From positions 1 through 12,358 of the forward strand of contig CALANQ010000459.1 of assembly GCA_937926025.1 (NCBI GenBank): 12,358 bases of DNA, given 5' to 3'. Position numbers and translations under genes: made by a program. Source of the DNA: an uncultured Acidimicrobiales bacterium. GTDB lineage: Bacteria; Actinomycetota; Acidimicrobiia; Acidimicrobiales; Iamiaceae. The notes below the pieces were generated by a model that saw nothing but the letters and a program-made list of their open reading frames with translations, did not search any database and had not been told where the DNA came from. Within the stretch, counting starts at the first letter, position 1. Each line of letters opens with the position of its first letter. Of the stretch, positions 11,643-12,358 are shown one piece after another.

Positions 11643-12358
11643 GTGGACGGGCCCGAACTCCGGTACGGCACGCCTCGTGCCTGGGGGACGATCGCCGCGG
11701 TCGTGCTCGGGTCCGGGATCGTGTTCCTCGACGGCACCGTCGTCAACGTGGCGCTGCCCGCCATCGGCGAGGACCTGGGCACCTCGCTGGGCGGCATGCA
11801 GTGGACGGTGAACTCGTACCTGGTCACGCTGTCGGCCCTGCTGCTGCTGGGCGGATCCCTGGGCGACCAGTTCGGTCGGCGCCGGGTGTTCGTGATCGGG
11901 CTGGTGGTCTTCACCGCGGCGTCGGTGCTGTGCGGGCTGGCCCCGTCCACCGGTGCCCTGGTGGCGGCGCGGGCCGTGCAGGGGATCGGAGGTGCGCTGC
12001 TGGTGCCGGGCAGCCTGTCGATCCTGGCCGCCACCTTCCACCCCGACGACCGGGCCCGGGCCATCGGCGCCTGGTCCGGCATGGCCGGGGTCACCAGCTC
12101 CCTCGGCCCGTTCCTCGGCGGCTGGCTCATCGACGCGTTCAGCTGGCGGCTCATCTTCTTCGTCAACGTCCCCCTGGCCGCCGTGGCGGTGGCCATCGCC
12201 CTGCGGTTCGTGCCCGAGACGCGGGCACCGGAGCGCCAGCCGCTGGACCTGGCCGGTGCCGTGCTGGTCACGGTCGCGCTGGCGGGCATCTCCTACGCCG
12301 CCATCGAGCAGGGGGCGTCCAGCCAGGTGGTGGCGGCGGTGGTCGGCAGCAGGCGAGC
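11643..12358 (+). CDS. MFS drug exporter, EmrB/QacA (DHA2) type, N-terminal part
   Basis: A gene running off the window end, with 238 full codons visible and no stop. The protein opens with GTPRAWGTIAAVVLGSGIVF, then the DHA2 signature in helix 1 (LDGTVVNVALPAIGEDL), MQWTVNSYLVTLSALLLLGGSLGDQFGRRRVF (helix 2 and the conserved G.L.D..GRR loop), ARAVQGIGGALLVPGSLSIL (motif B/helix 4), and GAWSGMAGVTSSLGPFLGGWL with SWRLIFFVNVPLA (motif C and helix 6). It is a proton-driven exporter of the 14-helix drug:H+ antiporter family; the substrates cannot be read from the sequence. I chose the GTG at 11643 because TACCCT lies 7 nt upstream. An in-frame GTG at 11613 is possible but would extend the N-terminus with no family support. 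It is divergent from the diguanylate cyclase. Confidence 0.93.
   Translation, partial: MDGPELRYGTPRAWGTIAAVVLGSGIVFLDGTVVNVALPAIGEDLGTSLGGMQWTVNSYLVTLSALLLLGGSLGDQFGRRRVFVIGLVVFTAASVLCGLAPSTGALVAARAVQGIGGALLVPGSLSILAATFHPDDRARAIGAWSGMAGVTSSLGPFLGGWLIDAFSWRLIFFVNVPLAAVAVAIALRFVPETRAPERQPLDLAGAVLVTVALAGISYAAIEQGASSQVVAAVVGSRR

Noticed and set aside
11264..12289. 341-codon minus-strand frame over the exporter
   Set aside because: It is Ser/Arg/Pro-rich and antisense to a clear MFS protein.
12339..12358. Possible chimeric bases at the contig end
   Set aside because: The last codons (GSRR) look odd for an exporter helix, but I recognise no adapter there and a few residues are too little evidence.
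1..12358. tRNA, rRNA, CRISPR array, insertion sequence or phage genes
   Set aside because: I saw no cloverleaf, rRNA-like stretch, regularly spaced repeat array, transposase or terminal inverted repeats.

Overview
The window reads as one continuous piece of very GC-rich bacterial chromosome (by eye well over 70% G+C, with strong G/C preference at third codon positions). A high-GC actinobacterium is the best fit. Supporting signs are a mycothiol-dependent maleylpyruvate-isomerase-family enzyme, an ECF42-type sigma factor paired with a DGPF/YCII protein, a Tat-exported intradiol-dioxygenase-like lipoprotein, frequent GTG starts, and several genes with a -10-like hexamer 6-7 nt before the start codon (leaderless-type arrangement). 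An Acidimicrobiia-like source is my guess from general protein flavour and is not proven. Bases 1-51 are not biological: they match an Illumina TruSeq index adapter, so this is the end of a draft contig.

Layout. After the adapter there is a 39-codon C-terminal remnant of an unidentified gene (53-169, +). A minus-strand block follows: DGPF/YCII protein (2763-2416), ECF42 sigma factor (2419-1175, GTGA overlap with the previous stop), a hairpin and promoter gap, and an intradiol-dioxygenase-like Tat lipoprotein (1051-194). Divergent from this block is galM (2908-3981, +), an aldose 1-epimerase. Convergent to galM is a 559-residue membrane-anchored protein of unknown function (5746-4067, -), with an SRPBCC protein (6381-5899, -) upstream of it. 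The two are separated by an unusual cluster of four inverted repeats. Divergent from the SRPBCC gene is a GNAT acetyltransferase (6517-7005, +).

Next comes a cyclic-di-GMP region. A truncated EAL domain (7090-7554) is joined with a frame change to a GAF-GAF-GGDEF protein (7554-8888). This looks like one EAL-GAF-GGDEF gene that has lost the second half of its EAL domain, or a misassembly. A secreted alpha/beta hydrolase (8935-9888, +) follows and meets, tail to tail, a minus-strand pair: a membrane diguanylate cyclase (11522-10452) whose stop overlaps the GTG start of a mycothiol-dependent DinB-like enzyme (10455-9904). The window ends inside an EmrB/QacA-type MFS drug exporter gene (11643 to the end, +), transcribed divergently from the cyclase.

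The genes look like housekeeping and accessory functions rather than one dedicated system. I did not find a convincing new multi-gene system, a mobile element, a CRISPR array, a tRNA or an rRNA. The points most worth following up are the broken EAL-GAF-GGDEF gene, the unknown His/Cys-containing membrane protein, the inverted-repeat cluster at 5795-5880, the 16-bp direct repeat between the SRPBCC and GNAT genes, and the recurrent leaderless-type start signals. No intergenic gap exceeds about 150 bp.
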